NCBI GenBank assembly: GCA_965178525.1
Contig: CBCXVS010000024.1
Location: 1 to 39,620, forward strand
Length of the DNA stretch: 39,620 nt
DNA from: CBCXVS01 sp965178525
GTDB lineage: Bacteria; Tectomicrobia; Entotheonellia; Entotheonellales; Entotheonellaceae
Reading direction: 5' to 3'
Of the stretch, positions 7,648-15,405 are shown in pieces. The first letter of the stretch is position 1. Every line of letters starts with the position of its first letter. The translations under genes were made by a program, and so were the position numbers. The notes below the pieces were generated by a model that saw only the letters and a list, made by a program, of their open reading frames with translations, was not told where the DNA came from and ran no database searches.

Positions 7648-7905
7648 GTGCAGGCATTGTTTCCGGATGCCTGTCCGGTGCTGGACTATTACCCCTGTTC
7701 CGAGTACCTCCATCAGATGGCGTACGCCCAATACGGCCAGACGTTACAGGCGTTCGCATGGATCGCATCGACGTTGACTCGGTTGTACATAGGCCCTGTG
7801 GGAGCCGTCCTGGGTGGCCTGCGGCGGATGCCGCCCACGTCAGAAGAGGCGGCCAACGCGATTGATAACGGCTGGGTCCATCTCCGCAAGCATTTAATCA
7901 AGTAT
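7648..7905 (+). pseudogene. ISKra4 family transposase, internal fragment
   Basis: The reading frame contains ALFPDACPVLDYYPCSEYLH followed by QMAYAQYG and GAVLGGLRRMPPTSEEAANA. This resembles the part of ISKra4-family transposases around the second catalytic Asp (VLDxxHxxEHL). The N-terminal part and the C-terminal part with the last acidic residue are missing, and the frame runs into the right inverted repeat. GTG 7648 is the first possible start but is probably not a real one. Confidence 0.65.
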
Positions 7906-7934
7906 GTGTGCGGTATCGACAAAAGAAATCAGAA

Positions 7935-7957
7935 GCGTAAGAATCATCTAAAACTCC
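7935..7957 (-). repeat. right terminal inverted repeat of the IS remnant
   Basis: Partner of the repeat at 7580-7602. The IS701-like gene is cut immediately next to it, at 7958. Confidence 0.7.
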
Positions 7958-8305
7958 CCCCGCATCCTCGATCAATTTGCCGCTATGATCGACGCGCGTA
8001 TGATCGATGGCAATCCCACCCCGTCGGCGATCGCGCGTTTTGGGGTCGGGTTGCAACCACTCCAAGCGTCGGTCGTTGAGTGCCGGTTCATCCCAGGACG
8101 CGGTCGTGAGCCAGCGGTTCAAGCACGATTGATCCGTGGTGATGGCAAACTCACGGTTGATGCCGCTGACATTCTTGCGCTCGGCGCCCCTCAGTCCGGT
8201 TAAGTATTCGGCGACCTGCTGGCGAGCCGGCTCATGGGTCAAGAGGTCGCCAAAGATATCGAGGGCGTCCTTGACGATTGTGGGAAAGTCCACAATGGTC
8301 GGCAT
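7958..8305 (-). pseudogene. IS701-like DDE transposase, N-terminal part only
   Basis: 116 codons from ATG 8305, preceded by a strong AAGGAGG ribosome binding site. The N-terminal half resembles IS701-type transposases: EYLTGLRGAERKNVSGINRE, then LNRWLTTASWDEPALNDRRL. It reaches the first acidic motif, IAIDHTRVDHSGKLIEDAG, with the likely first catalytic Asp. Homology stops at the inverted repeat of the ISKra4-like remnant. The rest of the transposase, with the other catalytic residues, is gone, so it is inactive. Confidence 0.7.
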
Positions 8306-8392
8306 GGCAGCGTCCTCCTTGCCGTCAGATGAGTATGGGGGAGATCAGGAGTTGACTTCCCCTATACGACAACCAGCTCACTTTGCAAAAGG

Positions 8393-8551
8393 TCAGTAGA
8401 AATCCGCCCCGTGTAGGTTTATTCCAGTGAGGCGCTTCCCAGCAAAGTCCACTTCTACGAAGTTTGGCTGAATCTCAGGCGTTTCTTCCCGCCAATGATT
8501 CCAGGTTTCTACACCTTGTTTCAATATGTCCAGATGCTTTGGGTTCGCCAT
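8393..8551 (-). pseudogene. truncated pentapeptide-repeat protein
   Basis: The frame from ATG 8551 starts MANPKHLDILKQGVETWNHW, the usual N-terminus of a family of pentapeptide-repeat proteins. It breaks off at LTGINLHGADF, just as the A(D/N)LxX repeats begin, and ends after 52 codons. The break is at the outer end of the IS701-like segment, near 8395, which suggests that insertion cut the gene. ATG 8578 is an alternative upstream start. Pentapeptide proteins form right-handed beta helices; the function of this one is unknown. Confidence 0.65.
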
Positions 8552-8617
8552 AGCCTCAACTCCGATTAGGAATACCATCCACTCGGCAGCCTATAGGTGC
8601 TAGAGTACCACTCTCTA

Positions 8618-8641
8618 TATGTGTTATACAACGTACACATA
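8618..8641. promoter_or_regulatory. operator-like inverted repeat
   Basis: TATGTGT and ACACATA are perfect 7-bp arms separated by 10 bp. The repeat lies between the divergent pentapeptide and ABM-like gene remnants, 25 bp before the ABM start codon. Confidence 0.35.
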
Positions 8642-8665
8642 GCGACATCAGGGAGGAGCCAAACC

Positions 8666-8862
8666 ATGTTCTGTGTCCTCTATAAATTCACCGTAAACCC
8701 GACCAAGAGAACCAATTTCGTCAGCACTGGCTCGCCGTCATGAAGTACCTCTACGAGCACTCCGGGAGTCTAGGCTCCCGACTACATCGAGCCCACACCG
8801 GCGAATATATCGGATATGCTCAATGGCCTTCGCCGACAGAAGGCGGTAAAGACGTGGGGTAG
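8666..8862 (+). pseudogene. frameshifted ABM-domain (antibiotic biosynthesis monooxygenase-like) protein
   Basis: ATG 8666 follows a strong GGGAGGAG at 8651-8658 and begins MFCVLYKFTVNP, typical of small ABM ferredoxin-like proteins. Near 8705 the homology moves by one base into a frame reading QENQFRQHWLAVMKYLYEHS, then GSRLHRAHTGEYIGYAQWPS, to a TAG at 8862. In the first frame translation stops soon after the shift. Restoring one base would give about 65 codons, shorter than the usual 95-105, so the 3' end is probably also lost. The call rests on the overall pattern, not on catalytic residues. Confidence 0.55.
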
Positions 8863-9181
8863 AGCTACTGGGGATTGTCGGTTGCCACTTTTGGGCTGTG
8901 TGATTAGGAGGTTACGGCTAGCGCTGCTCTACCTTAATAGACGGGGAAATTGGTGGTGAAGGCGGCTTGTGAGACAACGTGAAACGCACTATAATTCAAA
9001 ACAGTTTTATGTTATCGTTGTGCACCTGTGGTGATACCTGAGAAATCAGGAGTTCCAGGAAATTCTGTGGGGCACTCAGAGGCAAAAAAGGGCGATTTTC
9101 CACAACAAATCACAATAAATGGGAATTCGTAAATCTTTGATTTACTTGTTGATTAGTGTTGTGGCAGGTTGAATCCGTATA
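8863..9181. other. non-coding stretch at the right end of the island
   Basis: No gene is seen. It contains the string TGTGGGGCACT at 9066-9076, which also occurs at 7078, just inside the left att repeat. It also contains the nested palindrome described separately. Confidence 0.4.
9100..9164. repeat. long nested inverted repeat
   Basis: CCACAACA (9100-9107) pairs with TGTTGTGG (9157-9164). The next bases pair imperfectly (AATCA-CAA-TAAAT against its near complement). The centre is a perfect 7-bp hairpin, GTAAATC-TTT-GATTTAC, at 9129-9145. It lies 17 bp before the right att repeat. Confidence 0.55.
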
Positions 9182-9223
9182 ATTCCTAATCCGCAGGTCG
9201 AAGGTTCAAATCCTGCCGGGAGC
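9182..9223 (+). repeat. att-like direct repeat, right copy (tRNA-Arg fragment)
   Basis: It is identical to the last 42 nt of the tRNA-Arg(CCT) stem-to-stem sequence except for one C-to-A change in the T stem. It lacks the 5' half of the tRNA, so it is an attachment-site remnant, not a gene. Confidence 0.8.
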
Positions 9224-9766
9224 ACTTGCAAAATCAATCACTTTTGCAATCTTTCTTCCCCGTTTCCGTCCGCTGTACGCCGTCGCCTCATCGTGTCAGA
9301 ACCTCTGTCTACATTGTTTTTGATATATCTTCCCGTTGTATGTTGCTTACGAGAGGTAGAGCCAACTTCGCTGAGCGTGTCATACGAGTTTTAGCATATA
9401 CAAGGGACGTAACCAAGTCTATGATGGAGCTACTCACGCCTCCGGGCATATCCAATAGTGCCGATCTTGATCCGTACGTACGCCCCACTTAAGCCTTTTA
9501 CGCCGAGTTGCCAGGGACTTTTCAGTTGCGTAGAGGTGGCATTTGAGGCATCATTTTGCTATGAACTGCGCGATGTTACGATCTTTCTGGACGTAAGTTT
9601 TTGATTTATTGTGCTCCCAAGTTAAATATTGCATTCGCAAGCCCACATCCTGTCGGGAGCATATCGTGTTGAAGTGTGTGTCATCGAGATGACGGGGCTG
9701 CGACGGCCCCTTGTCCGTCATCGTGGTGACCGAAGGGAAGACCTTTACTGTGTTAAGGAGGTATCG
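9224..9766. other. leader region before the EF-G-like gene
   Basis: 543 bp without a convincing gene. An open frame starting with TTG 9226 (88 codons) shows no known motif. At 9612-9661, TGCTCCC and GGGAGCA could pair around a small TTGC-ATTC-GCAA hairpin; the 3' part, CCTGTCGGGAGC, resembles the tRNA-Arg(CCT) 3' end. The last 10 nt hold the ribosome binding site of the next gene. Confidence 0.4.
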
Positions 9767-11797
9767 GTGGCTGACAACACTGGAGAGGAGATTCGGAATG
9801 TAGCCCTCGTGGGCCATTCAAGTAGTGGAAAAACGATGTTGGCCGAGGCCTTGCTCCTAAAAGGCGGCGTGCTCAATCGACTCGGAAAGGTAAATGACGG
9901 CACAACGGCGAGCGATTTTGATGTGGACGAAAAAGAGGCAGAGAAATCTTATTTTGCCTCGGTACTCCATACGGCCTGGAAAGGACGCGACATCAATATC
10001 CTGGATACGCCGGGCTCCTCTGATTTTATTGGGCAAGTATACGGTTCCCTGTCTGTAGTCGAACTCGCACTGATTACCGTAAACGCCGCGGCTGGAATCG
10101 AAATGGGAACGCGCAAAGCCTGGGAGCTGGCCCGGCAACAAGAGCGTCCCTGTATGTTTGTCGTGACCCGTATGGACGCGGAACAGGCCGATTTCGAAGG
10201 TGCGGTCGCGGCCCTGCAGGAGGCATTTGGCGCGTCGTGTACGCCGTTAATGATTCCGGTAGGAAGCGGGGCGACCTTTGAGGGCGTGGTGAATTTGCTA
10301 CACCCGGAACGCGTGCCGGATGCACTCCAGGATACCGTCGAGGAACGGCGGAGCGAACTCATGGAGTCGGTCATTTCGGGTGATGACGAGCTGCTCGAAC
10401 GTTACCTGGAAGGGGAGGAGATTCTGGCGGAAGAACTGGAACGGGTCTTTACGCAAGTGTTGGTAGATGGGAGCATTGTACCCATCCTCTGCTGTGCCTC
10501 TGAGCAAGACCAGGGGATCACCGAGCTCTTGGATATTCTCGCGGGCTATGCGCCATCGCCGGCATATTCCAGGAAGCAGGTCATGGGCGAAGCCGGGGTT
10601 GAAGATCATACGATCGATCTCGATGCGCCTCTGGAAGCTGAAGTCTTCCGGATGATGTCTGACGACTTCGTCGGCAAGGTGAGCTTTATCCGGGTGTTTG
10701 CAGGCGTCCTGAAGGGTGGGGACAATGTGACGCAGTCACAGACCGGAAGAACGGTCAAACTGGGGAAGCTTCTCCGTCCCCAGGGCAAGGATCAGCAAGA
10801 GGTTAATGTCGCGGGTCCCGGCGCCATTGTGGCCACCGCCAAGGTCGATGAATTGCAGATTGGCGATACGCTGGCGTCAACCAAGGACCAAAAGCCCTTT
10901 GTCACGCCCCATTATCCGTTACCGATGGTCTCCCGAGCGGTTTCACCGAAATCGCGTGGCGATGAGGCCAAGATTTCGGAAGGGCTGCGGCGTCTCGCCG
11001 AGGCGGATCCAACGTTTACGCTCGAAATGAATGCACAGACTAAAGAACTCGTCATTTCCGGCCTTGGCGAGCAGCATATCGGTCTGATGTTGAACCGATT
11101 GCAGCGGCGGGGTGTGGAGGTCACGACCAAGCTGCCGCGCATTGCGTACCGTGAAACCATTGCCAGCAAGGCGGAGGTACGGTATCGCCACAAGAAGCAG
11201 ACCGGAGGCGCTGGCCAATTTGCTGAGTGCGCCATTCGCATCGAACCGAATGAGCGCGGGGCGGGTTATGAGTTTGTCGATAAAATCTTTGGAGGTGTGA
11301 TCAGTCAGCCGTTCCGCCAGAGTGTGGACCGCGGCATCCAGGACAAGATGATTGAAGGCATTATGGCTGGCTATCCGGTAGTCGATCTGAGGGTCGAGCT
11401 TTATGACGGCAAGGAGCATCCGGTTGATAGTAAGGACATCGCCTTTCAGATCGCCGGGCGTGAAGCGATCAAGGAGGCGGTGCTGAAGGCGACGCCGGTG
11501 TTGCTGGAACCTATTGTAAAGATGGAAGTGGTGGTACCATCGAAATACATGGGAGATATTACCGGGGACATCAGTAGCCGGCGTGGTCGCGTTATCGGGA
11601 TGGATAGCCTTGGGGATCTGCAGATGGTATACGCTGAGGTACCGTATTCCGAGGTACAACAATATAGCGCCTTTCTGCAATCCGTTACCGGTGGAGAAGG
11701 CTCTTATTCCGTTGAATTTTTACGCGATGAAATTCTGCCATCACACCTGGCGGACTCGGTCATCACGAGTAGTAACGCGGAGAAAGATAGCGACTAG
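9767..11797 (+). CDS. elongation factor G-like GTPase (EF-G2 type)
   Basis: A 676-residue protein with the five-domain EF-G layout. The P-loop is GHSSSGKT (16-23). G3 is DTPGSSDF (80-87), with Ser where translational EF-G has the catalytic His. G4 is TRMD (134-137) instead of NKMD. Domains II to V are recognisable, including KTGGAGQFAE-like sequence (here KQTGGAGQFAECAIRIE) and the C-terminal GDISSRRGRVIGMD. These changes are typical of the EF-G2/EF-G-like branch, whose role is not settled, so it may not be the main translocase. GTG 9767 is chosen because AAGGAGGT lies 5 nt before it. The frame is open further upstream to 9629, but that part has no homology. Confidence 0.88.
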   Translation: MADNTGEEIRNVALVGHSSSGKTMLAEALLLKGGVLNRLGKVNDGTTASDFDVDEKEAEKSYFASVLHTAWKGRDINILDTPGSSDFIGQVYGSLSVVELALITVNAAAGIEMGTRKAWELARQQERPCMFVVTRMDAEQADFEGAVAALQEAFGASCTPLMIPVGSGATFEGVVNLLHPERVPDALQDTVEERRSELMESVISGDDELLERYLEGEEILAEELERVFTQVLVDGSIVPILCCASEQDQGITELLDILAGYAPSPAYSRKQVMGEAGVEDHTIDLDAPLEAEVFRMMSDDFVGKVSFIRVFAGVLKGGDNVTQSQTGRTVKLGKLLRPQGKDQQEVNVAGPGAIVATAKVDELQIGDTLASTKDQKPFVTPHYPLPMVSRAVSPKSRGDEAKISEGLRRLAEADPTFTLEMNAQTKELVISGLGEQHIGLMLNRLQRRGVEVTTKLPRIAYRETIASKAEVRYRHKKQTGGAGQFAECAIRIEPNERGAGYEFVDKIFGGVISQPFRQSVDRGIQDKMIEGIMAGYPVVDLRVELYDGKEHPVDSKDIAFQIAGREAIKEAVLKATPVLLEPIVKMEVVVPSKYMGDITGDISSRRGRVIGMDSLGDLQMVYAEVPYSEVQQYSAFLQSVTGGEGSYSVEFLRDEILPSHLADSVITSSNAEKDSD

Positions 11798-11822
11798 CCC
11801 GGTGTAGGGCTGTATCCTCTGC

Positions 11823-11846
11823 ACGGGCGGGCGTCGGCCCGCCCGT
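11823..11846 (+). terminator. GC-rich hairpin downstream of the EF-G-like gene
   Basis: ACGGGCGGGC, loop GTCG, GCCCGCCCGT: a perfect 10-bp stem 26 nt after the stop codon. The following bases are not a T-run, so it may terminate weakly or protect the 3' end of the transcript. Confidence 0.5.
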
Positions 11847-11955
11847 TACCTACCTGGTTGGATTCTTCCACGGCTTTCTCTATATGTCTTCACCGTGTGT
11901 CAACATACTTACCTCGGGAAATCACGAGGTCTGATGTCATGAAAGGGGTAGGGTA

Positions 11956-12786
11956 GTGGTTAGACAACGGATCGATCGCAAGGAATTGAAGCGGCCGGAT
12001 CAGTTCATGACGCAGAGCGTGTTGATCTTTGAATGGGCCAAGAACCACATCACCTACATTCTCTATGGTGTGGTGGGCGTGGTCGTCGTGATCGGACTCA
12101 TCGTGGGATGGTCGAGCTGGCAACGGCAGCATCGTGAGAAGGCGGCGGAGGCGTTACACCAAGCGTTAAAGCTGATGGATGCGTCGGCGGAGGAGCCCAG
12201 TGAGGCCGATACGGCAAAAGCGATTGAACACCTGCAAGCCATCACACGGGATTACAGCCGGACGCCAGCCGCAACCCAAGCCCATTGGCATCTCGGGCAT
12301 CTTTATCTGGCCCGCGGAGAAGCCAAGACCGCTTTAGCGGCCTACGAACGGGCACGACACGGGTTTTCCCGTGAGCAACAACTCCGTACCGTCCTGGCCA
12401 CCCTCAGTGTCGGCTATGCTCAAGAAGCCACCGATGCGTGTGATCAAGCCATTGCCAGTTATGAAGCAGTACAGCAATCGTCGGTCTACTGGATACACGG
12501 CGAAGCCTATCTGGGAATGGGCCGCTGCTACGAACGGCGCAGCGCTACGGACAAGGCGATTGCTATCTATGAGCAAGCGCTGGCCGATAGCCGTGTCATA
12601 GGTCTCACACAGCAGACTATCAGCGAACACCTGAAACGGTTACAGCCGGACACCGTGGCGCCAACCGTGACGGAAAGCGAACAGCAGACAACGCCAGCGA
12701 CCGCTTCGCCGGATGGCAATGCCGGCGACATCGATCCGGGGGAAGAAGATAAGGCCGCATCATCGACAAGCCCCAAAACAGATTAG
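11956..12786 (+). CDS. membrane-anchored tetratricopeptide repeat protein (YfgM-like)
   Basis: A 276-residue protein with a basic cytoplasmic N-terminus and one hydrophobic helix at about residues 32-51, rich in Val and Ile. It is followed by TPR-like helices, for example AHWHLGHLYLARGEAKTALA and EAYLGMGRCYERRSATDKAI. The last 50 residues are acidic, low in complexity and rich in Thr, Ser and Pro. The layout (short N-terminus, one membrane span, periplasmic TPR) is like YfgM, an ancillary factor of the SecYEG translocon, but the match is to architecture only. The start is GTG 11956, preceded by AAAGGGGTAGGG. Confidence 0.75.
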   Translation: MVRQRIDRKELKRPDQFMTQSVLIFEWAKNHITYILYGVVGVVVVIGLIVGWSSWQRQHREKAAEALHQALKLMDASAEEPSEADTAKAIEHLQAITRDYSRTPAATQAHWHLGHLYLARGEAKTALAAYERARHGFSREQQLRTVLATLSVGYAQEATDACDQAIASYEAVQQSSVYWIHGEAYLGMGRCYERRSATDKAIAIYEQALADSRVIGLTQQTISEHLKRLQPDTVAPTVTESEQQTTPATASPDGNAGDIDPGEEDKAASSTSPKTD

Positions 12787-12955
12787 AGTTGAGTTCACCG
12801 TTGTCGATTTTGGCCGATAGTTTGCCGTGATATCCGACTTCCGATAAAGCGGGATTATGTAAACTTTTTGCGTCGTACAGGACTTTCGCCTCCGGTAACA
12901 CCAGGTTGAAAGCCCCGCTTGCCGCAGGTCAATCGCAGCCACATCCAGACCAGGT

Positions 12956-15079
12956 TTACGAGCCGATTTCGGCGGCTTCACGTTCCCGCACCGCTTCCTT
13001 ATGACTCAGCTTGATGCGTCCGTTCTGATCTACGTCCAGCACCTTCACCAGGACCTGGTCACCTTCTTGCAGTTCATCCGTGACCTTATTGACACGCTTG
13101 TCAGAAATCTGGGAAATGTGCAGGAGGCCATCCGTTCCGGGGAAAAGTTCCACAAACGCACCAAAGTCCATAATCTTACGCACCTTGCCTTGATAAATGC
13201 GCCCGACTTCCGCTTCCTGCGTGAGTTCTTGGACGATGCGCACCGCTGCCTGGGCCGAGGTTTCATCCGGGGACGCGATGCGGACCGTGCCGTCATCCTC
13301 GACGTTGATCGAGACGCCGGTCGTTTCGATGATGCCGCGAATCGTTTTGCCACCGGGTCCAATCACTTCACGCACTTTATCTTTGTGCACCTTGATATTG
13401 ATAATACGGGGCGCATGCGAGGACAATTCCACTCGTGGCGCGTGTAGAATGTCTTCCATACACGCCAAGATATGGAGGCGGCCTTGACGGGCCTGTTCTA
13501 GCGCCTGGGCCATGATCTCACTCGATACGCCCGTCGTTTTGATGTCCATCTGAATGGCCGTAATGCCATCCGAGGTTCCGGCCACCTTGAAATCCATATC
13601 GCCCAGATGATCTTCCAAGCCCAGGATATCGGACAGAATGGCTACTTCACCATCTTGTTCGATCAGGCCCATGGCAATACCGGCAACCGGTGCTTTAATC
13701 GTCACCCCGGCATCCATCAAGGCCAGCGAACTGCCACAGACGGAGGCCATGGAGGACGATCCATTCGACTCCATGATCTCCGACACGATCCGGATGGTAT
13801 AGGGAAGCACCTCGTGGGGCGGAATGACCGGCAAGATCGCCCGTTCGGCCAAGGCGCCATGGCCGATCTCACGACGGCCGGGGCCACTCAGACGCCGCAC
13901 TTCGCCCACACTATACGGCGGGAAATTGTAGTGCAGCATGAAGCGCTTGTAACTTTTCCCTTCCAGCTCGTCAATCATTTGCTCGTCATCTTGCGTGCCC
14001 AGAGTAGCCACCACGAGCGCCTGGGTTTCGCCCCGTGTAAACAACACCGACCCATGCGACCGGGGCAACAGAGACGTGCGGCCGCTAATGAGCCGCACAT
14101 CGGCCAATCCCCGGCCATCGGCACGCCGGCCATCTTTCAGGATTTGCCGGCGCATCTCCGCACTTTCCATGTCGTGCAAGAACCCGGCAATCGCCTTGAC
14201 GCGCGGCGCCGCATCTGATATTTCCGGTTCATGATCAACCAGCGCCTGCATTACGTCATGCTCCAGCGCACTCATGGCATTTTGCCGTTCCAGCTTGCCA
14301 GGAATGGCCAACGCTTCCTGCATCCGCTGCTGCGCCATATCGTGCACCTGTTGCTGCAAAACCGTATCGACCGTGAGGGTTGCCAGCGCCATCGGCGCCT
14401 TGCCGACCCGTTGCTTCAGGTCAAGTTGCAGATCGATGCATGCCTGCAACGCCCGATGTGCCTCCTGCAACGCCGACAAGATGATCGCCTCCGAGAGTTC
14501 TTGGGCGCCACCCTCCACCATGACAATGGCATCCCGGGTTCCGGCGACGACCATGTTCAGCTGACTGTGCCGCAACTCGCTTCGGGTGGGATTCACGATC
14601 AGGGTCTCATCAATATATCCCATCCGGACGGCGCCGACCGGGCCTAAGAACGGAACATCGGACACCGTCAACGCCGCAGAGGCCGCGATGAGGCCCACGA
14701 TATCCGGATCATTTTCCTGGTCCGCCGACAGCGTCATACAGAGGACTTGCGTATCTTTGCGATAGGCATCGGGAAATAACGGGCGAATGGGACGATCAAT
14801 GATCCGCGAAGTCAGGGTTTCCCGTTCTCCCGGGCGCCCCTCGCGTTTAAAAAAACCGCCGGGAATTTTCCCCGCGGCATAAGTGCGTTCACGGTAATCA
14901 ACAGTCAGCGGGAAAAAATCGACATCACCTCGGTCATCCGGTGACGCGGTTGCCGCAGCGAGTACCATTGTCTCACCGTAGCGCACCAATGCGGCCCCAT
15001 TGGCTTGTTTAGCAATCTCTCCGGTTTCTATAATGAATGGCCGTCCGTTGAGTGTACAACTAGCAACTTGGTGATCCAA
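12956..15079 (-). CDS. pnp: polyribonucleotide nucleotidyltransferase (PNPase)
   Basis: PNPase degrades RNA from the 3' end by phosphorolysis as part of the degradosome. The protein has two RNase PH domains around a helical linker, then a KH domain with GPGG near residue 575, and a C-terminal S1 domain from about 626 (GKVRKIMDFGAFVELFPG). The total is 707 residues, normal for the family. The start chosen is TTG 15079, because GGAGG lies 7 nt upstream and the protein then begins DHQVASCTLNGRPF. The frame is open to ATG 15136, but those residues are encoded within the hairpin after rpsO. rpsO lies just upstream; expression is probably controlled by that hairpin. Confidence 0.96.
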   Translation of the reverse strand: MDHQVASCTLNGRPFIIETGEIAKQANGAALVRYGETMVLAAATASPDDRGDVDFFPLTVDYRERTYAAGKIPGGFFKREGRPGERETLTSRIIDRPIRPLFPDAYRKDTQVLCMTLSADQENDPDIVGLIAASAALTVSDVPFLGPVGAVRMGYIDETLIVNPTRSELRHSQLNMVVAGTRDAIVMVEGGAQELSEAIILSALQEAHRALQACIDLQLDLKQRVGKAPMALATLTVDTVLQQQVHDMAQQRMQEALAIPGKLERQNAMSALEHDVMQALVDHEPEISDAAPRVKAIAGFLHDMESAEMRRQILKDGRRADGRGLADVRLISGRTSLLPRSHGSVLFTRGETQALVVATLGTQDDEQMIDELEGKSYKRFMLHYNFPPYSVGEVRRLSGPGRREIGHGALAERAILPVIPPHEVLPYTIRIVSEIMESNGSSSMASVCGSSLALMDAGVTIKAPVAGIAMGLIEQDGEVAILSDILGLEDHLGDMDFKVAGTSDGITAIQMDIKTTGVSSEIMAQALEQARQGRLHILACMEDILHAPRVELSSHAPRIINIKVHKDKVREVIGPGGKTIRGIIETTGVSINVEDDGTVRIASPDETSAQAAVRIVQELTQEAEVGRIYQGKVRKIMDFGAFVELFPGTDGLLHISQISDKRVNKVTDELQEGDQVLVKVLDVDQNGRIKLSHKEAVREREAAEIGS

Positions 15080-15102
15080 TGGCTTGCCTCCATACAAATA
15101 AG

Positions 15103-15136
15103 GTGCCGGTATGGTGCCTACGCACCATACCGGCAC
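15103..15136 (-). promoter_or_regulatory. rpsO-pnp intergenic hairpin (terminator / RNase III-type site)
   Basis: A perfect 15-bp stem (15103-15117 with 15122-15136) around a 4-nt loop. It starts at the last base of the rpsO stop codon. In the minus direction it is followed by CTTATTTG, a weak T-rich tract, and then the GGAGG of pnp. In E. coli the same gene gap holds the rpsO terminator and the RNase III-cleaved stem used in PNPase autoregulation. A similar role here is inference from position and structure. Confidence 0.8.
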
Positions 15137-15405
15137 TAACGCCGAATACCCAAGCGGGATATCGTTTCTTGATATTTTGCAAAATCTTGGCGTCTGAGAT
15201 AGCCCAGTAAACGACGCCGGCGGCCCACCAGCTTGAGCAAGCCACGGCGCGAGTGATGATCTTTAGGATGCGTCCGAAAGTGTTCCGTAAGATACCGAAT
15301 CCGATCGCTCAAAAGCGCAATTTGCACCTCTGACGAACCCGTATCGCGGTCATGCGTTTGAAAGTCAGCAATAATCGGCGTTTTCGTTTCCCTCGTCGCC
15401 GGCAT
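15136..15405 (-). CDS. rpsO: 30S ribosomal protein S15
   Basis: 89 residues, the standard length. It shows the family pattern: DTGSSEVQIALLSDRIRYLT, then HFRTHPKDHHSRRGLLKLVG and RRRLLGYL. S15 binds 16S rRNA early in assembly of the 30S platform. AAGGAGGG lies 6 nt before the ATG. The start of the gene overlaps the end of truB by 41 nt, so the two are translationally linked. pnp follows after a strong hairpin. Confidence 0.98.
   Translation of the reverse strand: MPATRETKTPIIADFQTHDRDTGSSEVQIALLSDRIRYLTEHFRTHPKDHHSRRGLLKLVGRRRRLLGYLRRQDFAKYQETISRLGIRR

Larger units (their letters stand above)
7580..7957 (+). mobile_element. ISKra4-like insertion sequence remnant (378 bp) with terminal inverted repeats
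   Basis: The remnant is bounded by 23-bp inverted repeats, 7580-7602 and 7935-7957, which match at 21 of 23 positions (GGAGTTTTAGAYGATTCTTACRC). Inside lies part of a transposase gene. The flanking genes, an integrase and an IS701-like transposase, both end precisely at these repeats. The element has lost most of its length and cannot move by itself. Assignment to ISKra4 rests on the transposase fragment. Confidence 0.7.

Noticed and set aside
9226..9492. 88-codon open frame downstream of the right att repeat
   Set aside because: It starts with TTG, has no ribosome binding site, no recognisable motif and a composition like non-coding DNA.
9629..9766. N-terminal extension of the EF-G-like protein from ATG 9629
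   Set aside because: The extra 46 residues have no homology and overlap a structured leader; GTG 9767 has an ideal AAGGAGGT at correct spacing.
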